A DNA stretch of 64,000 bases, from positions 1 to 64,000 of the forward strand of contig CAWAZD010000014.1 of the NCBI GenBank assembly GCA_963786395.1. Reading direction: 5' to 3'. Of the stretch, positions 10,231-18,919 are shown in pieces; position 1 is the first letter of the stretch; the number at the start of each line of letters is the position of its first letter. The notes under the pieces were generated by a model. That model was given only the letters and a program-made list of their open reading frames with translations. It did not search any database and was not told the origin of the DNA. The translations under genes were made by a program, and so were the position numbers. Source of the DNA: Fen-1301 sp963786395. Its GTDB lineage: Bacteria > Bacteroidota > Ignavibacteria > Ignavibacteriales > Ignavibacteriaceae.

Positions 10231-10815
10231 TTAAAGCAGTGCCTTTAAATAAGAAATGTTTTTTTGTCTCCCTTCTTCATATTTAGATTTTGCATAATCA
10301 GTATAGAAATCATGACCGGTCAAAAAAACGAGGCTTGATTCAATCCATTCCGCATCGGTAAATTTTTTAACGTCAAAATTTTCCCATTCATTTTTAAGAG
10401 AATTGGATCTTTCAAAGAATCCATCTTTGCCGATATGAAGGATATCGGCATCACGTATAATCATTTCAAGAATATCCACAGGTTTTTTTGAAAGATCAGT
10501 AATGCCGATTATTTTTTTTATTGTTGCTGTTTTCTCCGGAGGATAATTGCAATCATTAAGAAATTCTTCGGCAATTTCGATACTCTTATCCTCATGGCCT
10601 TCATATCCCTTAACAAATCCCACATCATGGAACCATGCAGATATCTTCAACATCTCTAATTGTTCATCGGTGATACCTGAACATTTACCAATTTCATCAA
10701 CAGCATCAACAACCTGCCGTGTATGTTTAAGATTGTGGTATTTATATACAGGTGGCAGGCTATTACTTAAAAGTTCTGTGACATATTCCGATGCTTTTTT
10801 AACCACTTCATCCAT
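10231..10815 (-). CDS. HD-domain phosphohydrolase
   Basis: A 194-residue metal-dependent phosphohydrolase of the HD superfamily. Metal ligands are visible: H in YHNLKHTRQV (residues 27-31), the HD pair in WFHDVGF (63-64), a downstream H in GYEGHEDKS and D in IIRDADILHIGK. Members hydrolyse nucleotides or cyclic dinucleotides, but this short stand-alone form has no partner domain to show its substrate. It is transcribed in the same direction as the clpB cluster and lies about 100 bp downstream of it. The gap makes co-transcription uncertain. Confidence 0.85.
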   Translation of the reverse strand: MDEVVKKASEYVTELLSNSLPPVYKYHNLKHTRQVVDAVDEIGKCSGITDEQLEMLKISAWFHDVGFVKGYEGHEDKSIEIAEEFLNDCNYPPEKTATIKKIIGITDLSKKPVDILEMIIRDADILHIGKDGFFERSNSLKNEWENFDVKKFTDAEWIESSLVFLTGHDFYTDYAKSKYEEGRQKNISYLKALL

Positions 10816-10912
10816 TAAATTTTAATAGTTTTCCTAAAAATACACAAAAACAGAATATTTCCTTGTGACTACATCACAGAATTATAAACATTCTGAATTC
10901 ACGTTGCTTAAA

Positions 10913-13549
10913 TCATTCTGAAGCAGAAATATTTTTTCTTTTGAAATCCAGACCCGCATTTGATGACTGTGTTATCAGGATTGTGTCGCCGGGTCCAAAA
11001 TTTCCGGTTAGTAATTCCTGTGAAAGGGGATTGATAAGATATTTTTGAATAGTTCTTTTCAATGGTCTCGCGCCATACGTCACATCATATCCAAGTTTTG
11101 CCAGCCAGTCTTTTGCTTCATCATCAACCTCAAGTTTAATGTCTCTCTCAGAAACCATTTTGGTAACTTTGTCAATCTGAATATTAACAATCTCCCTTAT
11201 CTCCTTTCGTGTCAATGGTTTGAAAAGGACAACTTCATCAATCCTGTTTAAAAATTCGGGTCTTATTGTTCTTCTGAGCAGTTCAATAAGTTTAAACCTC
11301 AGATCCCCAAGTACATTTTCTACGTCTTCATCAGACACATTCTCAAGGCGCTCCTGAATCATTTGCGAACCCAGATTAGATGTCATTATAATTATTGTGT
11401 TTCTGAAATTAACAGTCCTTCCCTGATTATCTGTCAATCTTCCGTCATCAAGAACCTGGAGTAATATATTAAATACATCCGGATGTGCTTTTTCAATTTC
11501 ATCAAGCAGAACAACAGAATATGGTTTTCTTCTTACAGCTTCAGTTAACTGACCTCCTTCTTCATAACCAACATATCCGGGAGGTGCGCCAATTAACCTG
11601 GAGACTGAGAACTTTTCCATATATTCAGACATATCAATCCGAACCATTGCATGTTCATCGTCAAAAAGATATTCCGCTAATGCGCGTGCAATTTCAGTTT
11701 TACCAACTCCGGTTGTTCCCAGAAAAATAAATGAACCTATCGGTTTATTTATATCCTGTAAACCTGTCCTGGATCTCCTGATAGCATTGGCAACCGCTGA
11801 TACTGCATCATTCTGTCCAACTACTCTTTTATGAATTTCATCTTCAAGCCGGATGAGTTTTGCTCTTTCACTCTCAAGCATTCTGGTTACAGGAATGCCT
11901 GTCCATTTGGAAACTACATCCGCAACATCCTCTGCATCAACTTCTTCCTTTAACATTTTATTATTCTTTTGAATCTCCACTAACCCGGAGGATTCTGTTT
12001 TAAGCTGCTTTTCCAGATCGGATATTTTTCCATATCTTATTTCAGCACTTTACCCAGATCACCTTCACGTTCATATTTGTCAGCAAGAGTTTTTGCGTTT
12101 TCAATATCGCTTTTCAATTTGCGTATCTTCTGGATCTTATCCTTTTCAAGATTCCAGTGCATACGAGCCGAATCCTTTTCTTCAGTCAGACTTGTAAGTT
12201 CCTCTTTCAGTTCAACAATTCTTTTTTCTGATGCTTCATCCTTTTCCCTTTTCAGTGCCTCACGTTCAATTTCAAGCTGCTTGATTTTTCTTTCAAGTGA
12301 ATCAAGTTCTTCAGGCATTGAATCAATTTCAATTCTGAGTTTGGATGCGGATTCATCAATAAGATCAATCGCTTTATCAGGAAGAAACCTGTCGGTTATA
12401 TAACGCTGCGATAATTGCGCTGCAGCTATAATTGCACCGTCTGTAATTCTTACGCCATGATGAACTTCGTATCTTTCCTTCAATCCCCTAAATATTGAAA
12501 TAGTATCCTCTACTGTCGGTTCCCCGACTAACACGGGCTGGAATCTTCTTTCAAGAGCAGCATCCTTCTCAATATATTTCTTATATTCATTAAGGGTAGT
12601 TGCTCCAATAGCATGAAGTTCGCCTCGGGCAAGAGCGGGTTTTAAAATATTAGCCGCATCCATCGACCCGGATACAGCACCTGCGCCTACTAACGTATGG
12701 AGTTCATCTATAAAAAGTATAATCTCTCCTGCTGATGTTTCAACTTCTTTGATTACAGCTTTTAACCGTTCTTCAAATTGTCCGCGGAATTGTGTACCGG
12801 CTAACAGTGCCCCCATATCAAGACCGATAATTTGTTTTGTCTTCAAGACTTTCAGGAACATCACCGCTGACAATTCGTTGTGCTATTCCTTCAGCTATTG
12901 CTGTTTTACCTACACCCGGTTCACCAATCAGCACAGGATTGTTTTTAGTTCTTCTTGATAACACCTGCAAAACACGCCTTATCTCCTCATCGCGTCCAAT
13001 CACAGGATCAAGTTTACCTAATTTGACAAGGTCATTTAAATTCCTTCCGTATTTCTGTAATGACTGATATGTATCTTCCGGGTTTTGGGTTGTTACTCTT
13101 TGATTTCCTCTTACTTCTTTTAATGCAGTAAGAATTTCATCATGCGATATTCCGTTATCCCGAAGCAGCTGTCCTGCTTTTCCCGGATTCCTCGACATTG
13201 CAAGCAGAACGTGCTCTGTTGATACAAATTCATCTTTAAGATTTTTTGCTTCCTCTGATGAATCCTCTAATAATTGATTTGTATTATTAGACATTTGCTG
13301 GTTACCAATGCCGGCACCGGTTATCTTCGGTAGCGATTCAAGAAGATGATTAACTTTAATTTTTACCGGGTTAACATTCCCGCCTGTCTTCTGCAGGATA
13401 GTATCAGCGATGTTTCCCTTCTCCTGGATCAAAGCACCCAGTACATGCTCCGGTTCAATTATTTGGTTATTATAATTCTGCGCAATTTCAATTGCGCTCT
13501 GAACTGTTTCCTGAGCCTTAACCGTTAGCTTGTTAAAATTAAAAGCCAT
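10913..13549 (-). CDS. clpB: ClpB disaggregase, two frameshifts
   Basis: AAA+ protein disaggregase that works with DnaK/DnaJ to rescue aggregated proteins. It starts MAFNFNKLTVKAQETVQ, followed by the Clp N domain, AAA-1 with Walker A GEPGVGKTA, a long coiled-coil middle domain (about 12030-12400) and AAA-2 with Walker A GTTGVGKTE. Total length is about 878 residues, normal for ClpB. Two single-base frame changes interrupt it, near 12840 (VPESL/KTKQIIGLD) and near 12030 (GDLGKV/AEIRYGKI). Both joins restore textbook ClpB sequence, so I read them as sequence errors. Last gene of the heat-shock cluster, 38 bp after htpG. Confidence 0.93.
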
Positions 13550-13587
13550 ATTATTTATCCTTCCTTGTCCTTAGATAATCCTACTTC

Positions 13588-15501
13588 CTACTCCTTCAGG
13601 TTCTTCACTTCAGTATACCATTCACTTGAAGATTCAAGCATTTTGTTTAACCTGCTTATGAGATTGTGCGGATCTTCCAAAGTACCTTCCATTAATAAAG
13701 CCGATTCGAATAACTGCTCAACAACATCTGTAATGTATTCATCTTTTGAATTTGCTTTGTACACTTTCAGAAGGTTCCTTATTAACTTATGATCCTTGTT
13801 AACTTCAAATATTTTCTTCTGGGCTTCCATTCCTTTGTTTGCCATTTTCATCAGCTTAAGCATTTGAGCCGAGAAACCTTCATCGGCGGAAACCAGGCAG
13901 GCAGGGCTGTCAACAAGTCTTTTCGATTCTTTAACATCCGCTACCCTGTCGCCAAGAATTTTCTTTATACCATCAAGCAGACTGTCGAATTGTTTTGAAT
14001 CGTCTTTTGTTAATTCCTCAAATTTCTTTTTCTGTTCCTCCGAATCCTTGAAGTTATCCAGTCCTTTGAGATCAAAATTATCAACAGGCTTGAAATCAAA
14101 ATCCTTAAATTTCCTTATTGCGTTTACAATAAATTCATCTATGGGATCATAGAGATATAATACCTCTAAGCCCTTTCTCCTGAATATTTCAATATGCGGG
14201 TCCAGTTTTACAGAATCCCTGTTTGTGCCTAACGCATAATATATTTCCTTCTGACCCTCTTTAAATCTTGAGACATATTCTTCAAGCGAAGTAAGATCCG
14301 TTGCATTTTCATTAAAGGAAGTGTTAAACCTCAGAAGCTGGGTGTACTTATCAACATTTGAAAAATCCATGTAACCAAGTTTAAATACTCTGCCATGTTC
14401 CTTCCAGAACTCAGCATATTTCTCCGGTTCGTCCTTTGCTTTTTTGGCTAAATAAGTAAGTACCTGCCCCGTTATGTTGCCAGATATTTTTCCAAAGACA
14501 ACATTTTCCTGAAGTGTCTCTCTTGAAATATTCAGCGGCAGGTCTTCTGAATCAACAACTCCTTTTACGAAACTTAAATACTCAGGCAGAAGCTCTTTGT
14601 TTTTATGTTGAATGAGAACCCTTCTAACATAAAGATCCAGCCCATAATCTTCGCGGTTAAATCCGAATATATCAATGTTCTTCTTCGGAATAAACAGAAG
14701 TGAATTGAACTGGATCGGAGCATCTATTGATATATGAATTACATCAGCCGGTTCTTCAGTATCATAAGTCAGGAATTTATAAAATTCATCATACTGCTCT
14801 TTCTTAACTGTAGTTTTCGGTTCACGCCAGATTGCAGAGACTGTGTTTACTTTTTCATTCTCAAGATAAATCGGGAAAGTTATAAAGTTTGAATGCTTCT
14901 GAATAATATTCTGAAGTTTGTACTTTTCGGAAAACTCCTTTGCATCCTCTTTCAAATGAATTTCGATTGTAGTACCTCTTGTCATCTCCTCGTCAAGCTG
15001 TTTTATTTCATATTCGCCGGAACCATTTGAGCGCCATTCCACAGCCGGCTCATCCTTTTTAAAGGACTTGGTTTTTATAACCACTTCCTCAGCTACCATA
15101 AATACTGAATAGAATCCGACTCCGAACTTTCCGATAATATTTGTTACATCACTCTTGCTTTCCGCTAGCTGTTTAAGAAATTCCGCCGAACCTGATTTGG
15201 CAATTGTTCCTATGTTCATTATGACTTCATCATGAGTCATTCCTATTCCGGAATCTTTAATTGTAAGAAGCTTTTTCTTTTCATCAAAATCTATTTTTAT
15301 TTCAAGAGGCAGGTCCTTATCCGGAAATTCAGTTCCCTTTGTTGATTCAAATCTAATCTTATCAAGTGCATCCGATGCGTTGGAAATTAATTCTCTTAAA
15401 AATATTTCGCGGCTTGTATATAATGAATGAACCAGAATATCAAGCAGCTGCTTGATCTCCGCTTTAAATTCGTATTTATGTGCAGTTGTTTCCTGAGGCA
15501 T
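13588..15501 (-). CDS. htpG: Chaperone HtpG (Hsp90)
   Basis: Hsp90-family ATP-dependent chaperone of 637 residues, a normal length, with no frame break. The N-terminal ATPase domain shows LRELISNASDALDKIRFE, DSGIGM and GKFGVGFYS motifs. Middle and C-terminal dimerisation domains follow, with DLPLNISRETLQ typical of the family. It lies 25 bp after cbpA and 38 bp before clpB on the same strand, so the three are probably one transcript. Confidence 0.97.
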   Translation of the reverse strand: MPQETTAHKYEFKAEIKQLLDILVHSLYTSREIFLRELISNASDALDKIRFESTKGTEFPDKDLPLEIKIDFDEKKKLLTIKDSGIGMTHDEVIMNIGTIAKSGSAEFLKQLAESKSDVTNIIGKFGVGFYSVFMVAEEVVIKTKSFKKDEPAVEWRSNGSGEYEIKQLDEEMTRGTTIEIHLKEDAKEFSEKYKLQNIIQKHSNFITFPIYLENEKVNTVSAIWREPKTTVKKEQYDEFYKFLTYDTEEPADVIHISIDAPIQFNSLLFIPKKNIDIFGFNREDYGLDLYVRRVLIQHKNKELLPEYLSFVKGVVDSEDLPLNISRETLQENVVFGKISGNITGQVLTYLAKKAKDEPEKYAEFWKEHGRVFKLGYMDFSNVDKYTQLLRFNTSFNENATDLTSLEEYVSRFKEGQKEIYYALGTNRDSVKLDPHIEIFRRKGLEVLYLYDPIDEFIVNAIRKFKDFDFKPVDNFDLKGLDNFKDSEEQKKKFEELTKDDSKQFDSLLDGIKKILGDRVADVKESKRLVDSPACLVSADEGFSAQMLKLMKMANKGMEAQKKIFEVNKDHKLIRNLLKVYKANSKDEYITDVVEQLFESALLMEGTLEDPHNLISRLNKMLESSSEWYTEVKNLKE

Positions 15502-15526
15502 TATAACTCCTAATTATTGAATAATT

Positions 15527-16450
15527 TTAATTTCTTAAAGCTTGTAATTTCGTAATTAATTCTTTTTCATGTGAAGATAAATTCTTTGGAAGTTTAACAT
15601 TTATCTTAACATACAGGTCGCCTCTGAGCTCTGTGCTGTTTGAATAGCGCATACCCATGTTTTTTATTCTCAAAGTCGTACCATTTTCAGTTTCCGCGGG
15701 AATATTAACATTTATTGTTTTCCCGTCAATTGTTCTGATCGCTTTTTTACCGCCCAAAAGCGCGGTATAAAGATCAACTTCCAGATTATAATTAAGATCA
15801 TTCCCATCTCTTTCAAAGTGCGGGTGATCAGAAATTTGAATAGTTATATAAAGGTCACCTTTTTCGCCGCCTGTGGTTCCTGCAGCACCCTGGTTCTTCA
15901 GACGTAATTTTTTTCCTTGTTCAATTCCGGGAGTAATCTTAACGCGTATTTTTTTTCCATCAAGTGTAAATTCCTTTTCGGTACCATGGAAGGCTTCTTC
16001 CAAAGTAATATTTAATGCGGCTTCATAATCCTTACCCTTCCTTGACCGCTGAGGTCTGGAAGTATATCCCGAACTGCCTCCAAAGAAACTTTCAAAGAAA
16101 TCTGAAAATCCGCCTTCTCTTCCGAACATTTCATTTATATCGCCCGAACTGTAAGTTCTTCCTTGCTGCCGGTTTGCGCTATAATTTCTGAACCTGTCAT
16201 CTCCGCCTGCTCCGCCATTCTCATAGTTCTTCCAGTTGGAACCAAGCTGATCATATTTTTTTCTTTTCTCGGGATCGCTTAATACTTCATTCGCTTCAGA
16301 GACCTCTTTGAACTTTTCTTCCGACGGCTTGCTGCCCGGGTTTTTATCCGGGTGATATTTTTTAGCCAGCTTCCTGTATGCTTTTTTTATCTCATCGGCT
16401 GTTGCTGTTTTTTCAACCCCGAGTGTCTTGTAATAGTCTTTATATTCCAT
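15527..16450 (-). CDS. cbpA: DnaJ-class co-chaperone, CbpA type
   Basis: A 307-residue J-domain protein that stimulates DnaK ATPase. The J domain covers residues 1-70 with HPD at 33-35 (KKYHPDKNPG). It is followed by a Gly/Phe/Arg-rich linker (FSDFFESFFGGSSG) and the two C-terminal substrate-binding domains. There is no cysteine-rich zinc finger, which makes it CbpA-like rather than DnaJ. It sits between hsp20 and htpG. A hairpin upstream (16485-16518) may partly separate its expression from hsp20. Confidence 0.92.
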   Translation of the reverse strand: MEYKDYYKTLGVEKTATADEIKKAYRKLAKKYHPDKNPGSKPSEEKFKEVSEANEVLSDPEKRKKYDQLGSNWKNYENGGAGGDDRFRNYSANRQQGRTYSSGDINEMFGREGGFSDFFESFFGGSSGYTSRPQRSRKGKDYEAALNITLEEAFHGTEKEFTLDGKKIRVKITPGIEQGKKLRLKNQGAAGTTGGEKGDLYITIQISDHPHFERDGNDLNYNLEVDLYTALLGGKKAIRTIDGKTINVNIPAETENGTTLRIKNMGMRYSNSTELRGDLYVKINVKLPKNLSSHEKELITKLQALRN

Positions 16451-16484
16451 ACTTTAAAATCCTCCTGCGGAAATTTATAACAAA

Positions 16485-16523
16485 AAGGAAAGGGGAGCAA
16501 ACTGCTTCCCTTCCCTTTATTTC
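16485..16523 (-). terminator. Attenuator/terminator between hsp20 and cbpA
   Basis: On the minus strand a long stem (AAGGGAAGGGAAGCA with TGCTCCCCTTTCCTT, two wobble pairs) is followed by TTTTTG. The position, after the hsp20 stop and before cbpA, fits a partial terminator that gives more hsp20 than downstream message. Confidence 0.65.
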
Positions 16524-16556
16524 AACTTAAGTATCCGGGAGTAATGGAATATTAAA

Positions 16557-17024
16557 TTATTTAACTCTGATTTCTATCTGCCTGTGCCTTGCTTCTTCAG
16601 ATTTTGGCACTGTTATTTTCAACTGACCATTATTGAATTCGGCATCGATTTCATTTTCCTTTATCTTTTCGGGAAGTGAAAATGATCTGAAATATTTTCC
16701 GAATGTTCTTTCTACACGATGATATTTAGCGCTCTTCTCTTCAGTTTCCTGTTTCCGATCGCCGCTAATATATAATTGTCCATTATGGTAATTGATTTTA
16801 ACATCTTCCTTTTTTATTCCGGGAAGATCAAGCTTAAGATAATATTTACCCTCATCCTCGCTGATATCTGTTAGCGGTGACCAGACAGCATTATTGTATT
16901 CCTGTTCAATTTCTTTACCGGCTTCACCGAATCCGAACCTTTTCTCGAAATTGTTGAATACATTGCTGAACTCCCTTTCGATACTCATTAAATCCCTCAT
17001 GGGATTCCATCTTACTATAGCCAT
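16557..17024 (-). CDS. Small heat-shock protein (Hsp20/alpha-crystallin)
   Basis: A 155-residue holdase chaperone that binds unfolding proteins without ATP. The alpha-crystallin domain runs from WSPLTDISEDEGKYYLKLDLPGIKKED to the end. The conserved ending ITVPKSEEARHRQIEIRVK lacks the usual IxI tail as such, but has IEIRV. The start at 17024 is supported by a strong GGAGG ribosome site five bases upstream; an in-frame TTG further upstream is not needed. First gene of the heat-shock cluster. Confidence 0.93.
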   Translation of the reverse strand: MAIVRWNPMRDLMSIEREFSNVFNNFEKRFGFGEAGKEIEQEYNNAVWSPLTDISEDEGKYYLKLDLPGIKKEDVKINYHNGQLYISGDRKQETEEKSAKYHRVERTFGKYFRSFSLPEKIKENEIDAEFNNGQLKITVPKSEEARHRQIEIRVK

Positions 17025-17190
17025 ATTTACCTCCAAATATTAATTTTTAATGTGACGTAATGACAGATACAACATTTATGCCGGGTATAGAAAATCCTAT
17101 AACTATTTACATTATAATTGGTTATGGAAATAATGCCTCATTAGATAACGTGTGTCAAAATGGCAGACAAGTAAGTTAAATTAGCAGAGA

Positions 17191-17220
17191 GTATGACATA
17201 ATTTCTTAAAAGTATGACAT
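17191..17220. promoter_or_regulatory. Direct-repeat operator candidate before the heat-shock cluster
   Basis: GTATGACAT occurs at 17191-17199 and again at 17212-17220, exactly 21 bp apart, about two turns of DNA. Two subunits of a regulator could bind the same face. It lies about 170-200 bp upstream of hsp20 (minus strand). Confidence 0.4.
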
Positions 17221-17290
17221 TTAATATTTTCTTTTTTACAATTAAATTGTTCTAAACACCTGAATGCCACCCCCCCGACCAGGGAATTTT

Positions 17291-17330
17291 GCACGCTAAA
17301 GCACGCTTTCGAACGCTAAAGCACGCTAAA
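17291..17330. repeat. Four helix-phased 10-bp tandem repeats
   Basis: GCACGCTAAA, GCACGCTTTC, GAACGCTAAA, GCACGCTAAA follow one another without gaps. The 10-bp period places every copy on the same face of the helix, as in protein-binding iterons. It lies upstream of mnmE and 1.5 kb from the parS sites. Confidence 0.7.
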
Positions 17331-17483
17331 ATCAGTATTAACCCCGTTGAAAGCAGTAGTAAAGCATATCCAAACCCATATAGGGCTGAAATCCTGGATT
17401 TTGAGAATGTGTTTTAGGATCGATTAGCGCATTGTTAATACTTTATTATTTGATTATTTTTGCAAATCATTTTCTAAAAATAT

Positions 17484-18837
17484 ATGTACCACGCTGAAGA
17501 CACTATAACCGCAATTGCAACCCCGCAGGGGATTGGTGCTATTTCCATTATACGGATTAGCGGTGAAAAATCAATAGCAGCGACGGATAATATCTTCAGG
17601 GGGAAATTGAAACTTTGTGAGGCTAAAACCCATACGCTGCATTATGGCAACATTTATGATAATGAAGAAATTGTTGATGATGTGCTGATCTCAATATTTA
17701 AATCGCCAAATTCATATACCGGTGAGGATTCAATCGAAATAAGCGCTCATGGAAACCCCCTTATAGCCAACAAGATAATTGAACTTCTATTGAAAAATGA
17801 TGTACGGTTAGCCGAACCAGGGGAGTTCACTAAAAGGGCTTTTCTTAATAACCGGCTTGATTTGTCCCAGGCTGAAGCCGTGGCAGACGTAATAAGTGCA
17901 AATACTGAAGCTTCAATGCGGGGTGCCCGAAACCAATTAAATGGTTTATTATCAGCTAAAGTCGATGAACTGAAAACCAAACTTATAAATGCCTCATCAT
18001 TTGTGGAACTTGAACTCGACTTTGCCGAAGAGGATATTGAATTTATAGGCAAAAAGGATTTGATTAAGCGGATTGATTCAATTCTTACTGAAATTGATTC
18101 CTTATTAGCGACATATTCCTTTGGCAGGATTATTCGTGATGGTGTAAATGTAGCCCTGGTAGGAATTCCAAACGTCGGGAAATCATCTCTGTTAAATTAC
18201 CTGCTCAAAGAAGCCCGTGCTATTGTCAGCGAAATTCCCGGCACAACAAGAGACATAATCCGTGAAGATGTGAATATTGAAGGTGTCCTTTTTAAGCTCT
18301 TTGATACTGCCGGAATGAGATTTTCAAATGACCGGATTGAATTGGAAGGAATCAACAGGAGCAGGGAAGCGGTTAAAAATGCCGACGTGGTTCTGTTTCT
18401 AAATGATGTGGATCAGGAATTCGACAGCACTTTATATGAAGAAATATTGACCCTGAATAATCAGAGAAATGTCTTAAAGGTCCTTAACAAAATAGATAAA
18501 GGATATAGTGGGATCCGAAAAGTATGACATCTTCCTTTCGGCTTTGACCGGAGAGGGGATTGACCTGCTCTTCAGGAAATTAAAAGAATCTGTACTGAAA
18601 GATTCAAATTATAGCGAAAAAAGCGCCGTCGTTTCAAACCTCAGACACTTCAATTGCCTGGGGAAAGCCAAAGAACATCTGCTAAATGCTAAAGAATCTA
18701 CTCTAAATAATATGAGCGGTGAGTTCATTTCGGTTGACCTGAGAAACGCGGTAAGCAGTCTTGGTGAAATTATCGGAGAGGTTACTTCCGAGGATATTCT
18801 GAATAATATATTTACGAAATTTTGTATTGGGAAATAG
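17484..18837 (+). CDS. mnmE: tRNA modification GTPase MnmE, one frameshift
   Basis: GTPase that with MnmG adds carboxymethylaminomethyl to the wobble uridine (U34) of certain tRNAs. The N-terminal tetrahydrofolate-binding domain begins DTITAIATPQGIGAISIIRISG. The G domain follows, with Walker A GIPNVGKSSLLN near residue 230 and the switch motif PGTTRD. The protein ends in the conserved FCIGK. One frame change near 18508-18512, in the GGG of 'agtgggatcc', splits it into 17484-18527 and 18508-18837. Removing one G restores the family sequence. MnmG follows 82 bp later, across two parS sites. Confidence 0.95.
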
Positions 18838-18851
18838 TTTCACGTGAAACA
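18836..18851. promoter_or_regulatory. parS site (ParB binding), first copy
   Basis: AGTTTCACGTGAAACA, one base from the TGTTTCACGTGAAACA consensus, with a perfect 14-bp palindromic core at 18837-18850. It overlaps the last base of the mnmE stop codon. ParB bound here nucleates the chromosome-partition complex near the origin. Confidence 0.9.
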
Positions 18852-18894
18852 CAATAATTGCTGTTTGTCAAATATTCTTATTTGCAATGGATAT

Positions 18895-18910
18895 TGTTTC
18901 ACGTGAAACA
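18895..18910. promoter_or_regulatory. parS site (ParB binding), second copy
   Basis: TGTTTCACGTGAAACA, an exact match to the bacterial parS consensus, 59 bp after the first site and ending 9 bp before the mnmG start codon. The same site can be read in frame as an N-terminal extension of mnmG, but a better start lies downstream. Confidence 0.95.
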
Positions 18911-18919
18911 GGAGAAAGA

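Larger units (their letters stand above)
17037..17483. promoter_or_regulatory. Divergent intergenic region, hsp20 / mnmE
   Basis: No gene in 447 bp. It should hold the promoter of the leftward heat-shock cluster and that of rightward mnmE. Visible structure: TGTCAAAATGGCAGACA at 17153-17169; a 9-bp direct repeat at 17191 and 17212; a seven-C run near 17270; four tandem 10-mers at 17291-17330; and an AT-rich stretch just before mnmE (17430-17483). No exact DnaA box TTATCCACA was found. Confidence 0.6.

Noticed and set aside
17037..17483. Replication origin
   Set aside because: Gene divergence, a repeat array and nearby parS are suggestive, but no exact DnaA box is seen and dnaA is not in the window, so it is only noted as a finding.
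17747..18052. Antisense open frames inside mnmE, clpB, htpG, mfd and others
   Set aside because: They lie within well-supported genes, have no ribosome sites or family features, and carry low-complexity compositions typical of shadow frames.
18887..18919. Earlier mnmG start
   Set aside because: It would translate the parS site; ATG at 18920 has a good AGGAGA ribosome site and gives the conserved MKFDVxVIGGGHAG start.
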